From Vibrio quintilis (GTDB lineage: Bacteria; Pseudomonadota; Gammaproteobacteria; Enterobacterales; Vibrionaceae): 64,000 nt of DNA. The stretch's first letter is position 1; each line of letters begins with the position of its first letter. The notes under the pieces were generated by a model. The model saw nothing but the letters and a program-made list of their open reading frames with translations, ran no database searches and was not told where the DNA came from. Shown here in pieces: positions 9,125 to 17,810 of this stretch. The stretch lies in NCBI RefSeq assembly GCF_024529975.1, contig NZ_AP024897.1, positions 682,001 to 746,000 on the forward strand. The letters are read 5' to 3'. The position numbers were made by a program, and so were the translations under genes.

Positions 9125-10348
9125 CTATCCCACGACGGCCATTAAGTTAAATAAAGGTAAATACATTGCGATAATCAAGCCGCCGACGATCACACCCAGA
9201 AGCAAAATAATCAGCGGTTCTGTTAATTGCCCTAAATGGTCAACCATTTGATCTATACGGCTTTCATAATGATCGGCAACCCGGCCAAGCATGTTATCCA
9301 GATTGTCAGATTCTTCCCCGACCATCACCATTTGAATCATCAGCTCAGGAAAGGACTGAGTCTGCCGGAGTGCTGTGTAAAGGGGAGTTCCGCCGGAGAC
9401 TTGCTGTATAACCCGGGCAAATGCATGTTCATAACAGATGAGGCCAGCTACATGTTGTGCGTTTTGTATACATTCCAGAACAGGAATACCACAATGGTAG
9501 CAGCTTGCAAGGGTTCGGCAACTTCGAATCAGGGCGGTTTCTGTGAATAACTTTCCAAAGACCGGTAAACCTGTTATGAATTTTTCGGCCATCAACCGGC
9601 ATATGGCAACATGCCGGCAGAGTAACCGGAGCGAGGTGATGATTAGCAGCGTTATGATTAATAACAGGCATATATGATTTTGTAACTGGTGAGACAGTGA
9701 TAAAACCAGACAGGTGAACCAGGGAAGTGAAGCATCAAACTGGCGGAACATGAGTTCGAATTTGGGAATAATTGTTGTCAGCATGAGACAGGTGAGAAGA
9801 ATCGCACTGATCATGACGATACACGGATAAATAGCAGCTTTCACCGATTTGGCCCGGATATGTTCTTTTCTTTCCTGATAACGTGCTAACTGTTCAAACG
9901 TTTTATCCAGTTGCCCTGAAGTTTCGCCGGCCCGGATCAGGCGGATATAAATGGTCTGAAAAGCGGATGTGGCACTTTCGAAGCTCTCCGCAACAGATGA
10001 ACCGTGGGTAATTTGATGATGAATGTTGCGCAGCAGAACCTGCATTGCCGGTTTTTTAGATTGGGAAGAGAGTAAGCTCAGGGCGTCAGGAATGGTTAAC
10101 CCGGCTGATAACATGGTAGCTAGTTGTCTTGTCAGGTGAGTAATATCCTGTTGAGTGATTCTGCTGCGTATTTTTTCAAGCGTATTCAGGGGCGCCGGAT
10201 ACAGATGCGTGATGATGATATGCTGCTGTCGGAGCTGGGCAAATGCTTCCTCCTGAGTGGTGGCCCAGAGGTAACCCCGGCGTTTTCCTGAGGCCGTGTT
10301 TCGGTTTATCCAGCGCCAGCGTTTGATGGCATTTATGGGGTCTGTCAT
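9125..10348 (-). CDS. pilC: Type IV pilus inner-membrane platform protein PilC
   Basis: 407 residues. It contains two copies of the GspF/T2SSF domain with long hydrophobic segments (about 170-200, 215-240 and the C-terminal LIILLLGVIVGGLIIAMYLP). The conserved RAGETSGQLD and GEESDNLDNM motifs are in the two repeats. It forms the membrane platform rotated by PilB during pilus extension. Its start overlaps the pilB stop by four bases (ATGA), indicating coupling. Confidence 0.96.
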   Translation of the reverse strand: MTDPINAIKRWRWINRNTASGKRRGYLWATTQEEAFAQLRQQHIIITHLYPAPLNTLEKIRSRITQQDITHLTRQLATMLSAGLTIPDALSLLSSQSKKPAMQVLLRNIHHQITHGSSVAESFESATSAFQTIYIRLIRAGETSGQLDKTFEQLARYQERKEHIRAKSVKAAIYPCIVMISAILLTCLMLTTIIPKFELMFRQFDASLPWFTCLVLSLSHQLQNHICLLLIITLLIITSLRLLCRHVAICRLMAEKFITGLPVFGKLFTETALIRSCRTLASCYHCGIPVLECIQNAQHVAGLICYEHAFARVIQQVSGGTPLYTALRQTQSFPELMIQMVMVGEESDNLDNMLGRVADHYESRIDQMVDHLGQLTEPLIILLLGVIVGGLIIAMYLPLFNLMAVVG

Positions 10349-12033
10349 TGATTGTCCTCATATGAACCGGGTGATTCTAAAACCCGGTAGAGTTCTTCTA
10401 CGGAAGTCAGTCCCTGCTCTACTTTACGGATGCCATCCTGCCATAATGTATTGTTTTCCTTTGGAGCAGTTTTGGATGGCATCTCATTCACGATGTAAAC
10501 ACCATTGCCGGTATGGGGATGATTCTCAGCTCCGGGAAGCAGCATCTCAAAAAGACCCATACGTCCCTGATATCCGCCAATGCAGGCATGACAGCCCTGA
10601 GGGTTTGCCTGAAATATCACTGCACCGGGATTGAGCTGGCTGGATATGGCCGGTGGCTTGGTGATTGGTTGCTTACACAGCGGACAAAGCCGCCGGACAA
10701 GCCTTTGCGCCACAATCAACCGGATGGCTGAATTCAGCAGATAGGATTCGAATCCCATTTGTTGTAGCCTGACAAATGTGGCCCTGGCTGAATTGGTATG
10801 CAGTGTTGAAAAAACCAGATGACCCGTCTGGGCAGCGCGAAGGGCAATGGTTGCTGTTTCTTTATCTCTGATTTCTCCAACCATAATAATATCCGGATCC
10901 TGGCGCAGCATTGCCCTGAGTGTCTGGCTGAAACTCAATCCGATCTTTTCATTGATTTGTACCTGATTGATCCCTGACAGGGAGATTTCAACCGGATCTT
11001 CTACTGTGGAAATATTTTTTGAGTCCGTATTGATTTCATTGAGTGCTGAATACAGGGTAATGGTCTTGCCGCTTCCGGTCGGGCCGGTAATCAGGATCAT
11101 ACCCTGCGGCTTATGAATCGACTGCCGGAACAGATGTAACTGATGGTCTGTATAACCCAGATGATCGATCTCCAGTGCCTGCGTTTTAATGTTCAGCAAA
11201 CGGATAACAATTTTTTCTCCCCACTGTGCCGGAAGGACCGAAACCCGCAAATCAATCCCGGTTTTTTTGTCTGCACTGAATTTTATCCGTCCATCCTGTG
11301 GCAGACGGCGTTCTGCAATGTTGAGATCGGCCAGTACTTTGATATGTGAAGCAAGCCTGCGGCTGATATTGTGAGGGGGGGCGTGTGTCGTCACTAATAT
11401 GCCGTTCAGCCGCATTCTGATCCGGTAGGAAAACTCATACGGTTCAAAATGAATATCTGATGCTTTTTGCTGCCACGCTTCATATAACACCTGATGTAAA
11501 TACTGACTGATCGGATTACTGTCATCCGGGGAAAGGGATGAGTCATAATGACTTTCTTCTTCGCGGATCTGTGCTTCAGGCTGATGTTGGGCGGCGTGGC
11601 TGGGTTGCTTGGGTTGCCGAAGGTCTTTTAAAGCCGATTGTAATGAATCCGCATTACACAGAACCAGTTCAATATGCAGTCCGGTCACAAACTGAAAGTC
11701 TTCCCTGAGCTGTGGTATGGATGGGTCTCCGGCAGCAAGGACGAGCCACTCTTCACTGACTTCAACCGGAAGCGCCTGATATCTGAGGGCCAGTTCTGTG
11801 ATATTGAGCTGGCGGCAAAACTCATCATAAGGATATTTTTCCAGCCGGATCTGGCGGAGATTCAACTGAGAAGAGAGGTAATCTGCCAGCGCTTCAGCGG
11901 AGATAATCCCGGAAGCCATCACCGCAGTTAAGGCGCTGACGGATTGGGCCTGAACCTGAGTTGTCAGCTCATCGGCCTGTGCCGTAGATAAAATGTCGCC
12001 GGCACAGAGTAATTGTAATAGTGGTGTCATCAT
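10345..12033 (-). CDS. pilB: Type IV pilus extension ATPase PilB
   Basis: 562-residue hexameric ATPase. The N-terminal MshEN domain is followed by the catalytic core with Walker A GPTGSGKTITLYSAL, the Asp box, Walker B (DPDIIMVGEIRD) and His box (GHLVFSTLHTNSA). A tetracysteine zinc motif follows (CPLCKQP and CHACIGG). It powers pilin polymerisation. It lies 3 bases after pilA on the minus strand. Length and motifs are normal. Confidence 0.97.
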   Translation of the reverse strand: MMTPLLQLLCAGDILSTAQADELTTQVQAQSVSALTAVMASGIISAEALADYLSSQLNLRQIRLEKYPYDEFCRQLNITELALRYQALPVEVSEEWLVLAAGDPSIPQLREDFQFVTGLHIELVLCNADSLQSALKDLRQPKQPSHAAQHQPEAQIREEESHYDSSLSPDDSNPISQYLHQVLYEAWQQKASDIHFEPYEFSYRIRMRLNGILVTTHAPPHNISRRLASHIKVLADLNIAERRLPQDGRIKFSADKKTGIDLRVSVLPAQWGEKIVIRLLNIKTQALEIDHLGYTDHQLHLFRQSIHKPQGMILITGPTGSGKTITLYSALNEINTDSKNISTVEDPVEISLSGINQVQINEKIGLSFSQTLRAMLRQDPDIIMVGEIRDKETATIALRAAQTGHLVFSTLHTNSARATFVRLQQMGFESYLLNSAIRLIVAQRLVRRLCPLCKQPITKPPAISSQLNPGAVIFQANPQGCHACIGGYQGRMGLFEMLLPGAENHPHTGNGVYIVNEMPSKTAPKENNTLWQDGIRKVEQGLTSVEELYRVLESPGSYEDNQ

Positions 12034-12036
12034 TAT

Positions 12037-12483
12037 TTACCCGGCTGTGCTGGTGCTGGCAGGACAGTTTTTCACATCTTCCAGCGCATTCTGCGTGCAT
12101 GTCCAGCTGGTTTCCTGTTTCATCCACTGAACTTTTTTACCATTCAGTGAGCTGGTGTCATTGAACTCAAAAGTCAAAATCCCCTGGCTGGTGTTTTTCG
12201 TGTCAGGTTTCAGGCTCAGGGCGCCGAGAGAGCTCATTGTGGCGGTCGCACCTAAATCACTGATATTTGTGTCTGCCGGAAAATGACCGTTTTCCTGAAT
12301 GAACAGATCAATATTGGTGGTCAGGGCACTGGCTGTGCTGATACCGACGGTTAGTTCAGATTTACGGATATAGTGCTGATAAGCGGGGATCGCGATGGCG
12401 GAGAGAATCCCGATGATCGCAACTACGATCATCAGTTCAACCAGCGTAAAACCCTGCCATGACAGCGAGCTGTATTTCTTCAT
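12037..12483 (-). CDS. pilA: Type IVa major pilin precursor
   Basis: 148-residue prepilin. It has a short basic leader ending in Gly (MKKYSSLSWQG), mature N-terminus FTLVELMIVVAIIGILSAIA with the conserved Glu5, and a C-terminal disulfide loop between Cys residues in WTCTQN and KNCPAS. It assembles into type IV pili used for adhesion and DNA uptake and is processed by PilD encoded in the same operon. Variable pilin heads make finer classification unreliable. Confidence 0.95.
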   Translation of the reverse strand: MKKYSSLSWQGFTLVELMIVVAIIGILSAIAIPAYQHYIRKSELTVGISTASALTTNIDLFIQENGHFPADTNISDLGATATMSSLGALSLKPDTKNTSQGILTFEFNDTSSLNGKKVQWMKQETSWTCTQNALEDVKNCPASTSTAG

Positions 12484-12570
12484 CGATCATTACTCTTACA
12501 AATAAGCGGGAGAGGCAATGACGATAGCGGGTATCACTGAGAAGGGAAAAGCCAGAAGCCGAATCATACG

Positions 12571-12609
12571 GAAAGAAAAACGGACTGCCATTCAACATTG
12601 ACAGTCCGT
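12571..12609 (-). terminator. Rho-independent terminator after nadC
   Basis: Stem ACGGACTG / CAGTCCGT (12580-12587 and 12602-12609) followed on the minus strand by a T-rich run. It separates nadC from the downstream pilA transcript. Confidence 0.82.
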
Positions 12610-12673
12610 ATACAGAAAATCGCGATCAGCTTAACGTTTTAGTTCGTCAGAATCATCTGAGCGAAAAGTCGTT

Positions 12674-13564
12674 TTATTCCTGAAAACGCATGGATAAATC
12701 CAGCGCCTGAATATGCTTGGTTAATGCACCGACGGAAATATAATCCACACCGGTTGAGGCAAAATCATACAGAGTGTCCAGCGTGACATTCCCCGAGACT
12801 TCTAAGGTTGCACGGCCGGCATTAATCCTGACTGCTTTCACCATCATCTCCCGGGTAAAATTATCCAGCATGACGATATCGGCACCCGCTTCGATCGCTG
12901 TTGTCATTTCATCGAGAGATTCGGTTTCAATTTCTACCGGTTTATCCGGGTTGAGCCGTTTTGCTGTTTCGATCGCACCGGCGATCCCGTGGCAGGCAAT
13001 AATGTGATTTTCTTTAATCAGGTAGGCATCAAACACACCAATCCGGTGATTATATCCGCCACCACAGGCGACTGCGTATTTCAGTGCATTTCTCAGGCCG
13101 GGAATGGTTTTACGGGTGTCCAGCAGTTTGCAGCCGGTTTCCTGTAAGCAGGCCACATAAGTTGCGGTTTGCGTTGCGCAGCCTGACAGGGTTTGAATAA
13201 AATTCATGGCATTGCGTTCGCCCGTCAGCAGCAGGCGTGCCGGGCCGGTAAGCTGACAAATGGTCTGATTCGCCTGTACCGGATCACCGTCCTGTACAAA
13301 CCATTCAATGGTTACCTGTCCGCCTAATTGACGAAAAACTTCTTCAGCCCATGCCTGTCCACAAAAGACACCATCTTCTCTGGTGATCAAAATCGCTGTA
13401 TTCTGTTGATCTGCCGGGATCAGAGACGCGGTTACGTCGCGGTCCGGGTCCAGAATGCCACCCATATCTTCCAGTAATGTTTCTCTGACTGAACGGGCAA
13501 TATCATCCGGGAGTTGTTTGCGCAGGTATTCAAGGCGCGCCTGACTGTTATGACTGTTTTTCAT
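12674..13564 (-). CDS. nadC: Nicotinate-nucleotide pyrophosphorylase (quinolinate phosphoribosyltransferase)
   Basis: 296 residues. It converts quinolinate and PRPP to nicotinate mononucleotide in de novo NAD synthesis. Conserved segments include NFIQTLSGCATQTA, LLDTRKTIPGLR, CGGGYNHRIGV and VEIETESLDEM, with MLDNFT near the C-terminus. The gene diverges from ampD, the arrangement seen in many gamma-proteobacteria. It is closed by a strong hairpin terminator. Confidence 0.97.
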   Translation of the reverse strand: MKNSHNSQARLEYLRKQLPDDIARSVRETLLEDMGGILDPDRDVTASLIPADQQNTAILITREDGVFCGQAWAEEVFRQLGGQVTIEWFVQDGDPVQANQTICQLTGPARLLLTGERNAMNFIQTLSGCATQTATYVACLQETGCKLLDTRKTIPGLRNALKYAVACGGGYNHRIGVFDAYLIKENHIIACHGIAGAIETAKRLNPDKPVEIETESLDEMTTAIEAGADIVMLDNFTREMMVKAVRINAGRATLEVSGNVTLDTLYDFASTGVDYISVGALTKHIQALDLSMRFQE

Positions 13565-13727
13565 TGCAAGAAATGACTAACTCTGGTTAAAAGAAAGTGG
13601 CATGATACGCTGACTGAGTGTGAAATTCAGCAGCTTATTTATATATTTCTGAATATAGAATGAATCGACTGATATTGCCGGGATTCTTTCCGGTAAATGA
13701 TTCACTGATCCTGTACTGAGAGTAAAA

Positions 13728-14270
13728 ATGATCGATAAAAATGGCTGGTATACGCAGGCAAAGCATATTCCTTCTCCTTTCTTTGATGCCCGTCCACCCG
13801 GTGATGCTATTTCCCTGCTGGTGATTCATTGCATCAGCCTGCCACCCGGTCAGTTTGGCGGCCCGTATATCGGGCAGTTCTTTACCGGCCGGCTGAATGC
13901 TTCTGCACATCCTTTTTTTCAGGTGATTGAAAAGATGAAGGTTTCTGCGCACTGTGTGATCACCAGAGATGGTGAGGTGCTTCAGTTTGTGTCGTTTCAG
14001 GATCGGGCATGGCATGCGGGCATTTCATCTTTTGCCGGCCGGGAGCGGTGTAATGATTATTCGATCGGTATTGAACTGGAAGGGACTGAATTTACAGCTT
14101 ATACCGAAGCGCAGTATCACTCGCTGACTTTATTAACCCGCACGCTTTTGCAGCATTTTCCCCAAATTACCAGCCAGCGTATCACCGGACATCAGTTTAT
14201 TGCGCCGATCAGAAAAACGGACCCCGGACTGAGTTTTGACTGGCAACGTTACAGACATGGTCTGAAATAA
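13728..14270 (+). CDS. ampD: 1,6-anhydro-N-acetylmuramyl-L-alanine amidase
   Basis: 180-residue cytoplasmic zinc amidase of peptidoglycan recycling, which cleaves the stem peptide from anhydromuropeptides. Zinc ligands and catalytic residues of the amidase_2 fold are visible: the first His in LLVIHCISLP, the region VSAHCVITRDGEV, SIGIELEG, and the late His/Asp in ITGHQFIAP and KTDPGLSFDW. Loss of AmpD activates ampC in species with AmpR. The start ATG is the first in frame. Confidence 0.96.
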   Translation: MIDKNGWYTQAKHIPSPFFDARPPGDAISLLVIHCISLPPGQFGGPYIGQFFTGRLNASAHPFFQVIEKMKVSAHCVITRDGEVLQFVSFQDRAWHAGISSFAGRERCNDYSIGIELEGTEFTAYTEAQYHSLTLLTRTLLQHFPQITSQRITGHQFIAPIRKTDPGLSFDWQRYRHGLK

Positions 14271-14277
14271 AGTTATT

Positions 14278-14296
14278 GATAATTATTCTCATTTAC
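14278..14296. promoter_or_regulatory. Candidate Fur box
   Basis: GATAATTATTCTCATTTAC matches the 19-bp Fur consensus at 14 of 19 positions by eye. It lies 78 bases before the tetrapyrrole-methylase start, in a short A/T-rich intergenic region. This would make that gene iron-repressed. No binding evidence is possible from sequence alone. Confidence 0.4.
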
Positions 14297-14322
14297 CTTG
14301 TCGTGCTATGTGTAATGATATA

Positions 14323-14345
14323 TCATCTCACTTATTATGAGATGA
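14323..14345 (+). other. Perfect 8-bp dyad in the methylase leader
   Basis: TCATCTCA and TGAGATGA separated by seven bases, ending 28 bases before the start codon. It could be an operator or an mRNA hairpin; it lacks a T-run, so it is not a terminator. Confidence 0.4.
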
Positions 14346-14373
14346 GGTTCTTATTTATTCAGACAAGGATATA

Positions 14374-15099
14374 ATGATGGGACAAGAAGCAGGAAAATTT
14401 TATCTGGTCAGTGCCGGAATCGGGGATACAGACAACATCACGTTGCGGGCGTATAAGCTGATTCAGCAGGCTGATATCGTGTTGGCGATGCCATTTGTCA
14501 GCAAGCTGTTTGCCGATGTGCTGGCAGGAAAAGAAGTCCACGATCCGGGACATGCTTTTTTTATTGATGCGGATTTTAATACGGCTCAGGATGGTGAAGA
14601 AGATAAGATCCGCCAGCTTATTCGTGGTGCAGTCGGTCAGGGGAAAATTGTTGTTGTGATGGATTTTGGTGATCCGACAATCTATAGTCCGCAATCCGGC
14701 TATCTAAGAGAATTTGCTGATTTAAACCCGGAAGTGGTTCCCGGTATCTCCAGTTTTAACGCAGCGAATGCGGCACTGGGGCAGGAAATTACCGGAAATT
14801 ATGATCACCCGGTTGTACTGAGTGAGGTGATGGAATACAGCGAGCGTCTGGATCAACTGGCTGCAAGCGGTGCCACGCTAATCCTGTTCAGTATGAGAAT
14901 GGATTTAGCCGATACGATCGGGCAATTGAAAAAGCATTATCCGGGAGATACGCCCGCTGTGATTGTTTGTCATGCCGGTCTCCGCGAGACTCAGTTTGTA
15001 CTGCGTGCCACACTGGATTCGATTGTTGAAGAAGCGGATAAACAGCAGCCTCTGCCATGGGATCATTTACTGTATGTCGGAGAGGGATTGCGGAGGTAA
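14374..15099 (+). CDS. Orphan SAM-dependent tetrapyrrole methylase family protein
   Basis: 241 residues with the cobalamin/sirohaem methylase fold. The N-terminal motif LVSAGIGDTDNITLRAYKLI resembles the GxGxGDxxxLTLRA signature and the central FGDPTIYSPQSGY resembles the GDPxxYS motif, followed by VVPGISSFNAAN. No other cobalamin or sirohaem gene is nearby, so the substrate cannot be assigned. AAGGA precedes the ATG. A possible Fur box and a dyad lie upstream, hinting at iron-responsive expression. Family call good, function unknown. Confidence 0.75.
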   Translation: MMGQEAGKFYLVSAGIGDTDNITLRAYKLIQQADIVLAMPFVSKLFADVLAGKEVHDPGHAFFIDADFNTAQDGEEDKIRQLIRGAVGQGKIVVVMDFGDPTIYSPQSGYLREFADLNPEVVPGISSFNAANAALGQEITGNYDHPVVLSEVMEYSERLDQLAASGATLILFSMRMDLADTIGQLKKHYPGDTPAVIVCHAGLRETQFVLRATLDSIVEEADKQQPLPWDHLLYVGEGLRR

Positions 15100-15168
15100 T
15101 CTTCCCTGTTTCCGGAACAGCAACAATCCAGATTCATGCTGCTGTCCCGGTTAGATTAATGAGTTGGA

Positions 15169-16134
15169 TTACAGAGGAAAATAACTCCAGCTGGTTTGTT
15201 CGCCATCTTCTTCCAGTTCGTAAACTGAACTCCAGGCCGGGTTTGTATCCGGATCATCGGCCAGATCAACTAAACTATCCTGAATACATTTTGCAAGATT
15301 AATCATGTTGGTATTTCTGGATTCGCGACGGAATGACTTACCAATCAGCAGTGCCCGGACACCAAAGGTGGAAACACTGGTAATTTTGCCACTATTTTTA
15401 TAACTGATTGAAGATTTCAGGTAAAACGGAGCCTTATCTTTTAATTCTGCGTAATCAATAGGTATCAGTACGTATCTTCCTGTTTCCAGAAGTTTTTGTA
15501 CGGGCTTGTATGGATGACCGCCGACAAGTAATAAAGGGATATTTGGAGCTGAACGATCTTTTTCCGGAATTTCAACAACGTTTAAATTCAGCTGCATAAA
15601 GAAACTGAGAGCTTTTGCACTAACGACGCTGCCGCCCCAGGAACCGATGGTTTGTCCTTTGAGCATGCCAATAGAAATTGCTTTTTGGGTTTTATTGTTG
15701 AATAACGATCCCAGCATGTTTTTCAAACCATTCCCTTGATCACCTTTGTATCCTTTAGGTACAAGCAGATGGACTGATTCCATGTGTAGTCCGGAGATAA
15801 TCTTCATCCGGTTGGTATTGACTTTTCTTGGCTGTGTTTTTGAAAAATACTGCAACACATCTTCCTGAACAACAGCAGCACTGAACTGTTTATTTCCCAT
15901 GCCCAGAATATTATCGACTGAGCCATCACTTGTCTGAGGCAGAAACACGGAACCCTGCGTTAAATCTTCTTCACAGTAGTTCCTGATATCTTCCGCCATT
16001 GCGTAGTAATTGCCGGATTTACTTCCCGTACCCACTTTAATTGTCTGGGGTTTTAATTTTGGCGCTGCGTGTAAATTTGTACTTAAAATAACAACAGGCA
16101 GGAAACAAGCTAACAAAATTCTTTTTGACAACAT
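15169..16134 (-). CDS. TAXI family (TRAP-type) periplasmic solute-binding protein
   Basis: 321 residues from the ATG at 16134, selected because it is followed directly by a Sec signal peptide (basic MLSKR, hydrophobic core, cleavage after LHAA). The mature protein opens TIKVGTGSKSGNYYAMAEDI, the typical TAXI start, and later shows the KAISIGMLKGQTIGSWGG segment. TAXI proteins feed TRAP transporters, but no permease gene is adjacent. It follows a 56-residue membrane protein gene by 16 bases and a coiled-coil membrane protein gene, suggesting a sensing or envelope role; this is inference. Confidence 0.8.
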   Translation of the reverse strand: MLSKRILLACFLPVVILSTNLHAAPKLKPQTIKVGTGSKSGNYYAMAEDIRNYCEEDLTQGSVFLPQTSDGSVDNILGMGNKQFSAAVVQEDVLQYFSKTQPRKVNTNRMKIISGLHMESVHLLVPKGYKGDQGNGLKNMLGSLFNNKTQKAISIGMLKGQTIGSWGGSVVSAKALSFFMQLNLNVVEIPEKDRSAPNIPLLLVGGHPYKPVQKLLETGRYVLIPIDYAELKDKAPFYLKSSISYKNSGKITSVSTFGVRALLIGKSFRRESRNTNMINLAKCIQDSLVDLADDPDTNPAWSSVYELEEDGEQTSWSYFPL

Positions 16135-16150
16135 TCTTGATATACCCTGA

Positions 16151-16321
16151 TTAATTAAATGGATTCTCTTCTGAATAAGCACCGTTCCGGTGATATTCAG
16201 CTTGTGAAGATGAACCACTGAAGAAAGATAAAACACCAGTGACTGCGACTAATATGAATAAAATGACAATGGTTCTGGTCATCCAGACCGTACTTTTTGA
16301 AATAGTCTCTTTTTCTTTCAT
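16151..16321 (-). CDS. Small single-pass membrane protein (56 aa)
   Basis: Unrecognised small gene. The ATG at 16321 is preceded by AAGGAT at good spacing, and the frame ends at TAA 16151-16153. The protein has a short polar/basic N-terminus (MKEKETISKSTVWMTRT), one hydrophobic segment at about residues 18-34, and a polar, Ser-rich then acidic C-terminus ending EENPFN. The positive-inside rule suggests an N-in, C-out topology. It lies 35 bases after the coiled-coil gene and 16 bases before the TAXI gene on the same strand, so all three probably form one operon. No family recognised. Confidence 0.65.
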   Translation of the reverse strand: MKEKETISKSTVWMTRTIVILFILVAVTGVLSFFSGSSSQAEYHRNGAYSEENPFN

Positions 16322-16356
16322 GTTCTGTTTATCCTTGAGTATTATTCCGGCAGTGT

Positions 16357-17133
16357 TTAGTCGAGATCGATGCTCATATCCCGTACATTGTTTTCAATAT
16401 CAATCAGTGCTGTGTTGAAATCTGATTCAATTTGATTGAATGCTTCCAGAGAGAGCATATCTTCCAGTTGTGTGTCCCCGGTATTTCTGAAATATTTCAT
16501 TGCTTCACTGGCCTGAGCTGCGAATGCTTCCATATCTTTATATTCTTTGACTTTTTCTTCAAAAGCCTGATTCGCTTTTGCTGCATGATCAAGATTGACT
16601 AAGACCTGATCATAAGCGGTCTGAACCCGGCTCAGAATTTCCTTTTTCCGTTCGTAGATAGGCTTTCCTGCATTTTTTTCATGAATCTGGGATTTCAATG
16701 ACTCAATAGTTGCTCCCATTTTGTTACGGGCTGTTCTGGCAATATTCAGTCGTTCTGCATTTTTGATGACCTGATTATCCAGCTGAGCGATCGCATTTTT
16801 GCGTGCTTCCTGGGTCATTTTGTTAATCAGGATATTCTGTGTTTTCTGCCGGATGAATGGGTCCATCGACTTGAGAAAACGTAATCCGAGGAATATGACT
16901 GCTGTGCTGATGATCAATGTGATTAAAGCAATGACACCACTGATGATTTGTATTGCAAATGCTCCGAGTAAAAGCACAAGTACAAAAATCATCAGGCCAA
17001 AAAGAATATTTCTGGGTGTCGCTGTTATTGGTTTTTTACTTAGTGCTTCTATTTTTTCCATTTCATTCCGGTTATGTTCCAGAATAAGAGAGAAACTACT
17101 GCTTGAAGTTTTTTCCTTGATTGCTGATTCCAT
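16357..17133 (-). CDS. Two-TM membrane protein with long coiled-coil domain, function unknown
   Basis: 258 residues from the ATG at 17133; a TTG 18 bases upstream is possible, but GAGTGAG fits the ATG as ribosome site. Residues 1-40 are polar, two hydrophobic segments follow (about 42-62 and 64-86, from NILFGLMIFVLVLL to VIFLGLRFL), then a Lys/Glu/Ala-rich, probably coiled-coil cytoplasmic region to the end. No catalytic motif is visible. It resembles in general build the PspA/TelA-like membrane-associated helical proteins but is not assignable. First gene of an operon with the small membrane protein and the TAXI protein. Confidence 0.7.
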   Translation of the reverse strand: MESAIKEKTSSSSFSLILEHNRNEMEKIEALSKKPITATPRNILFGLMIFVLVLLLGAFAIQIISGVIALITLIISTAVIFLGLRFLKSMDPFIRQKTQNILINKMTQEARKNAIAQLDNQVIKNAERLNIARTARNKMGATIESLKSQIHEKNAGKPIYERKKEILSRVQTAYDQVLVNLDHAAKANQAFEEKVKEYKDMEAFAAQASEAMKYFRNTGDTQLEDMLSLEAFNQIESDFNTALIDIENNVRDMSIDLD

Positions 17134-17258
17134 TAAAAATAACTCACTCAATAAAAAATTCGCGCAATGATATCAAACTGAACAATGTTCTGCATCATTG
17201 ATATGCATCAATAATTATGAATCTATTGATTGAGTTATTATGATGATTTCATTGGACT

Positions 17259-17338
17259 TATCTTCAGGTAGTGCGCTGTTTAAAATGTAAACATATTGAT
17301 GTAAAAGTGTACATGAATGAGTGGCAGAGCCTGAAGAT
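17259..17338. repeat. Short inverted repeat related to the one at 6333-6440
   Basis: ATCTTCAGG at 17260-17268 and its complement CCTGAAGAT at 17329-17337 enclose about 60 A/T-rich bases between the coiled-coil and EthD genes. The CTGAAGAT core is the same as in the inverted repeat upstream of the sigma factor gene. Confidence 0.35.
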
Positions 17339-17349
17339 GTCCTGCCTGA

Positions 17350-17739
17350 CTATTGACTGTCAGTCAATGCTAAAACAGTATGCTCCCCGCAATACCACAT
17401 ACAGGACTGTGACGGGTCAATAAAGCGCTGCTCATCTTCAATGATTTCCTGAAGTGCTTTGGCACCTTCCGGGGTTTTTCTGGCATCCAGATGGCTTTGC
17501 ATATCATCCCACCAAAGTTCGGCACAGCCATCAAACTCATGGCTTACTAATCCCCGTATCGTTTCAAGTTGTTGCTGTGCCTGATCATGTTTGAGCCGGG
17601 TGTTTTGCACATAGCCACGGATGCCGAGTAAGCCGGCATGTTTTCTGATCAGGGCGGCATGGTTGGTTTTCCAGTGCTTTTCGAATGCTTCCTGACTGAG
17701 TGATGGATGACGTTTGACCAGGCAAATTAATTTCAGCAT
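17350..17739 (-). CDS. EthD-domain (dimeric alpha-beta barrel) protein
   Basis: 129 residues from the ATG at 17739, preceded by AAAGGAGA. The ferredoxin-like EthD pattern is clear: MLKLICLVKRHPSLSQEAFEKHW, then NHAALIRKHAGLLGIRGYVQN, and a C-terminal repeat of the fold. EthD-type proteins are small oxygenase-associated or self-contained enzymes of uncertain chemistry. It is transcribed divergently from a MerR-type regulator and has a MerR-type promoter with a long spacer, so induction by that regulator is likely. Substrate unknown. Confidence 0.8.
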   Translation of the reverse strand: MLKLICLVKRHPSLSQEAFEKHWKTNHAALIRKHAGLLGIRGYVQNTRLKHDQAQQQLETIRGLVSHEFDGCAELWWDDMQSHLDARKTPEGAKALQEIIEDEQRFIDPSQSCMWYCGEHTVLALTDSQ

Positions 17740-17767
17740 GTTTTTCTCCTTTGTTGACCGGAGCGCC

Positions 17768-17799
17768 ATGATAAACTGTGACATTAGTGTCAGGGTCAA
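17768..17799 (-). promoter_or_regulatory. MerR-type promoter and operator
   Basis: On the minus strand: -35 TTGACC (17799-17794), a 20-base spacer, and -10 TATCAT (17773-17768), with the palindrome TGACACTAATGTCA (17792-17779) inside the spacer. An over-long spacer with a central dyad is the hallmark of promoters activated by MerR proteins through DNA distortion. It points at the EthD gene and lies just upstream of merR. Confidence 0.72.
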
Positions 17800-17810
17800 G
17801 GGGGAATGAT

